Positions 63,921 to 64,000 of a stretch of 64,000 nucleotides of DNA are shown here, piece after piece. Position 1 is the stretch's first letter; each line of letters opens with the position of its first letter. The DNA is from an uncultured Hoeflea sp. (GTDB lineage Bacteria; Pseudomonadota; Alphaproteobacteria; Rhizobiales; Rhizobiaceae). A program made the position numbers and the translations under genes. Below the pieces are notes generated by a model. It ran no database searches and was not told the DNA's origin. It saw only the letters and a list, made by a program, of their open reading frames with translations. The stretch covers positions 744,001 through 808,000 of the forward strand of contig NZ_CANMVK010000002.1 of the NCBI RefSeq assembly GCF_947501405.1, written 5' to 3'.

Positions 63921-64000
63921 CTATGACCCCAGCCGCGCCCTGCGGCTGTCACTTGGCGGCAGGCCATAGTGCAGCCGGAATGCGCGCGACAAGGCCGGCT
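63921..64000 (-). CDS. AraC-family regulator, C-terminal end only (cut by window edge)
   Basis: Reading the minus strand from the edge gives PALSRAFRLHYGLPPSDSRR and a few more residues before a TAG. The SRAFRLHYGLPPSD block is the end of the second helix-turn-helix of AraC/XylS proteins. It is not in the ORF track because it is open at the edge. In Pseudomonas the AraC-type ArgR is linked to the aot arginine importer, so a similar role is possible here; only about 26 residues are visible. Confidence 0.7.
   Translation of the reverse strand, partial: PALSRAFRLHYGLPPSDSRRARLGS

Overview
The window is a high-GC, gene-dense chromosomal segment with no rRNA, tRNA, insertion sequence or CRISPR. 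It looks like an alphaproteobacterium of the Hyphomicrobiales (Rhizobiales). The reasons are the waaA-lpxK-DUF2093-mutL gene order, a full CtrA-type box, many periplasmic-binding-protein ABC importers each paired with a LysR, IclR or ROK regulator, and a small RNA that fits the rhizobial alpha-r14 (NfeR1) architecture. A marine or plant-associated relative of Hoeflea or Rhizobium is my best guess, but the genus is inferred, not shown.

Layout. (1) 1-5.0 kb: conserved core with lipid A/KDO genes (DUF374 acyltransferase, waaA, lpxK), DUF2093 and mutL. (2) 5.2-8.8 kb: signalling, with a PAS-PAS-receiver protein lacking a kinase domain behind a CtrA box, and a GGDEF-EAL protein with a degenerate GGDEF site. 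(3) 8.8-13.5 kb: a LysR regulator divergent from a non-pyrrolysine MttB-family methyltransferase and a DgcA/StcD-like flavin N-demethylase, probably for methylated amines or betaines. (4) 13.5-26.4 kb: an alpha/beta-galactoside locus with a CUT1 importer, GH36 and GH42 galactosidases, and oxidative galactose catabolism (dehydrogenase, lactonase, DgoK, DgoA). It is controlled by a divergent IclR; the galactonate dehydratase is not in the window. (5) 26.6-29.3 kb: an acyl-CoA ligase divergent from a 39-codon ORF coupled to a LuxR-type regulator. (6) 29.3-37.4 kb: a ROK regulator co-transcribed with a secreted di-haem protein and a secreted FG-GAP/ASPIC protein, divergent from a xylose-type ABC importer across a promoter with a 21-bp perfect palindrome, and ending in a clear terminator. 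(7) 37.5-37.7 kb: the predicted sRNA. (8) 37.8-45.3 kb: a polyamine-type ABC importer plus aminobutyraldehyde dehydrogenase, with two LysR genes. (9) 45.5-48.9 kb: a small exported protein, a DEAD-box helicase and an orphan CheW. (10) 49-54.8 kb: an oligopeptide ABC importer. (11) 55-64 kb: an arginine-use region with an ArgE-like deacetylase, AruI and AruH homologues, a TetR regulator, a DDAH/arginine-deiminase-like hydrolase, a basic amino-acid ABC importer and the end of an AraC regulator.

Most of the window is therefore a set of nutrient-uptake modules: importer, regulator, and the enzymes that use the imported compound. All five complete importers carry a strong hairpin in the spacer after the binding-protein gene, which would raise binding protein over membrane subunits. 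The most notable non-coding item is the sRNA with two hairpin loops that each display the anti-Shine-Dalgarno sequence CCTCCTCCC. The least explained protein module is ROK plus di-haem protein plus FG-GAP/ASPIC protein. No search could be run, so functions rest on motif recognition and context.
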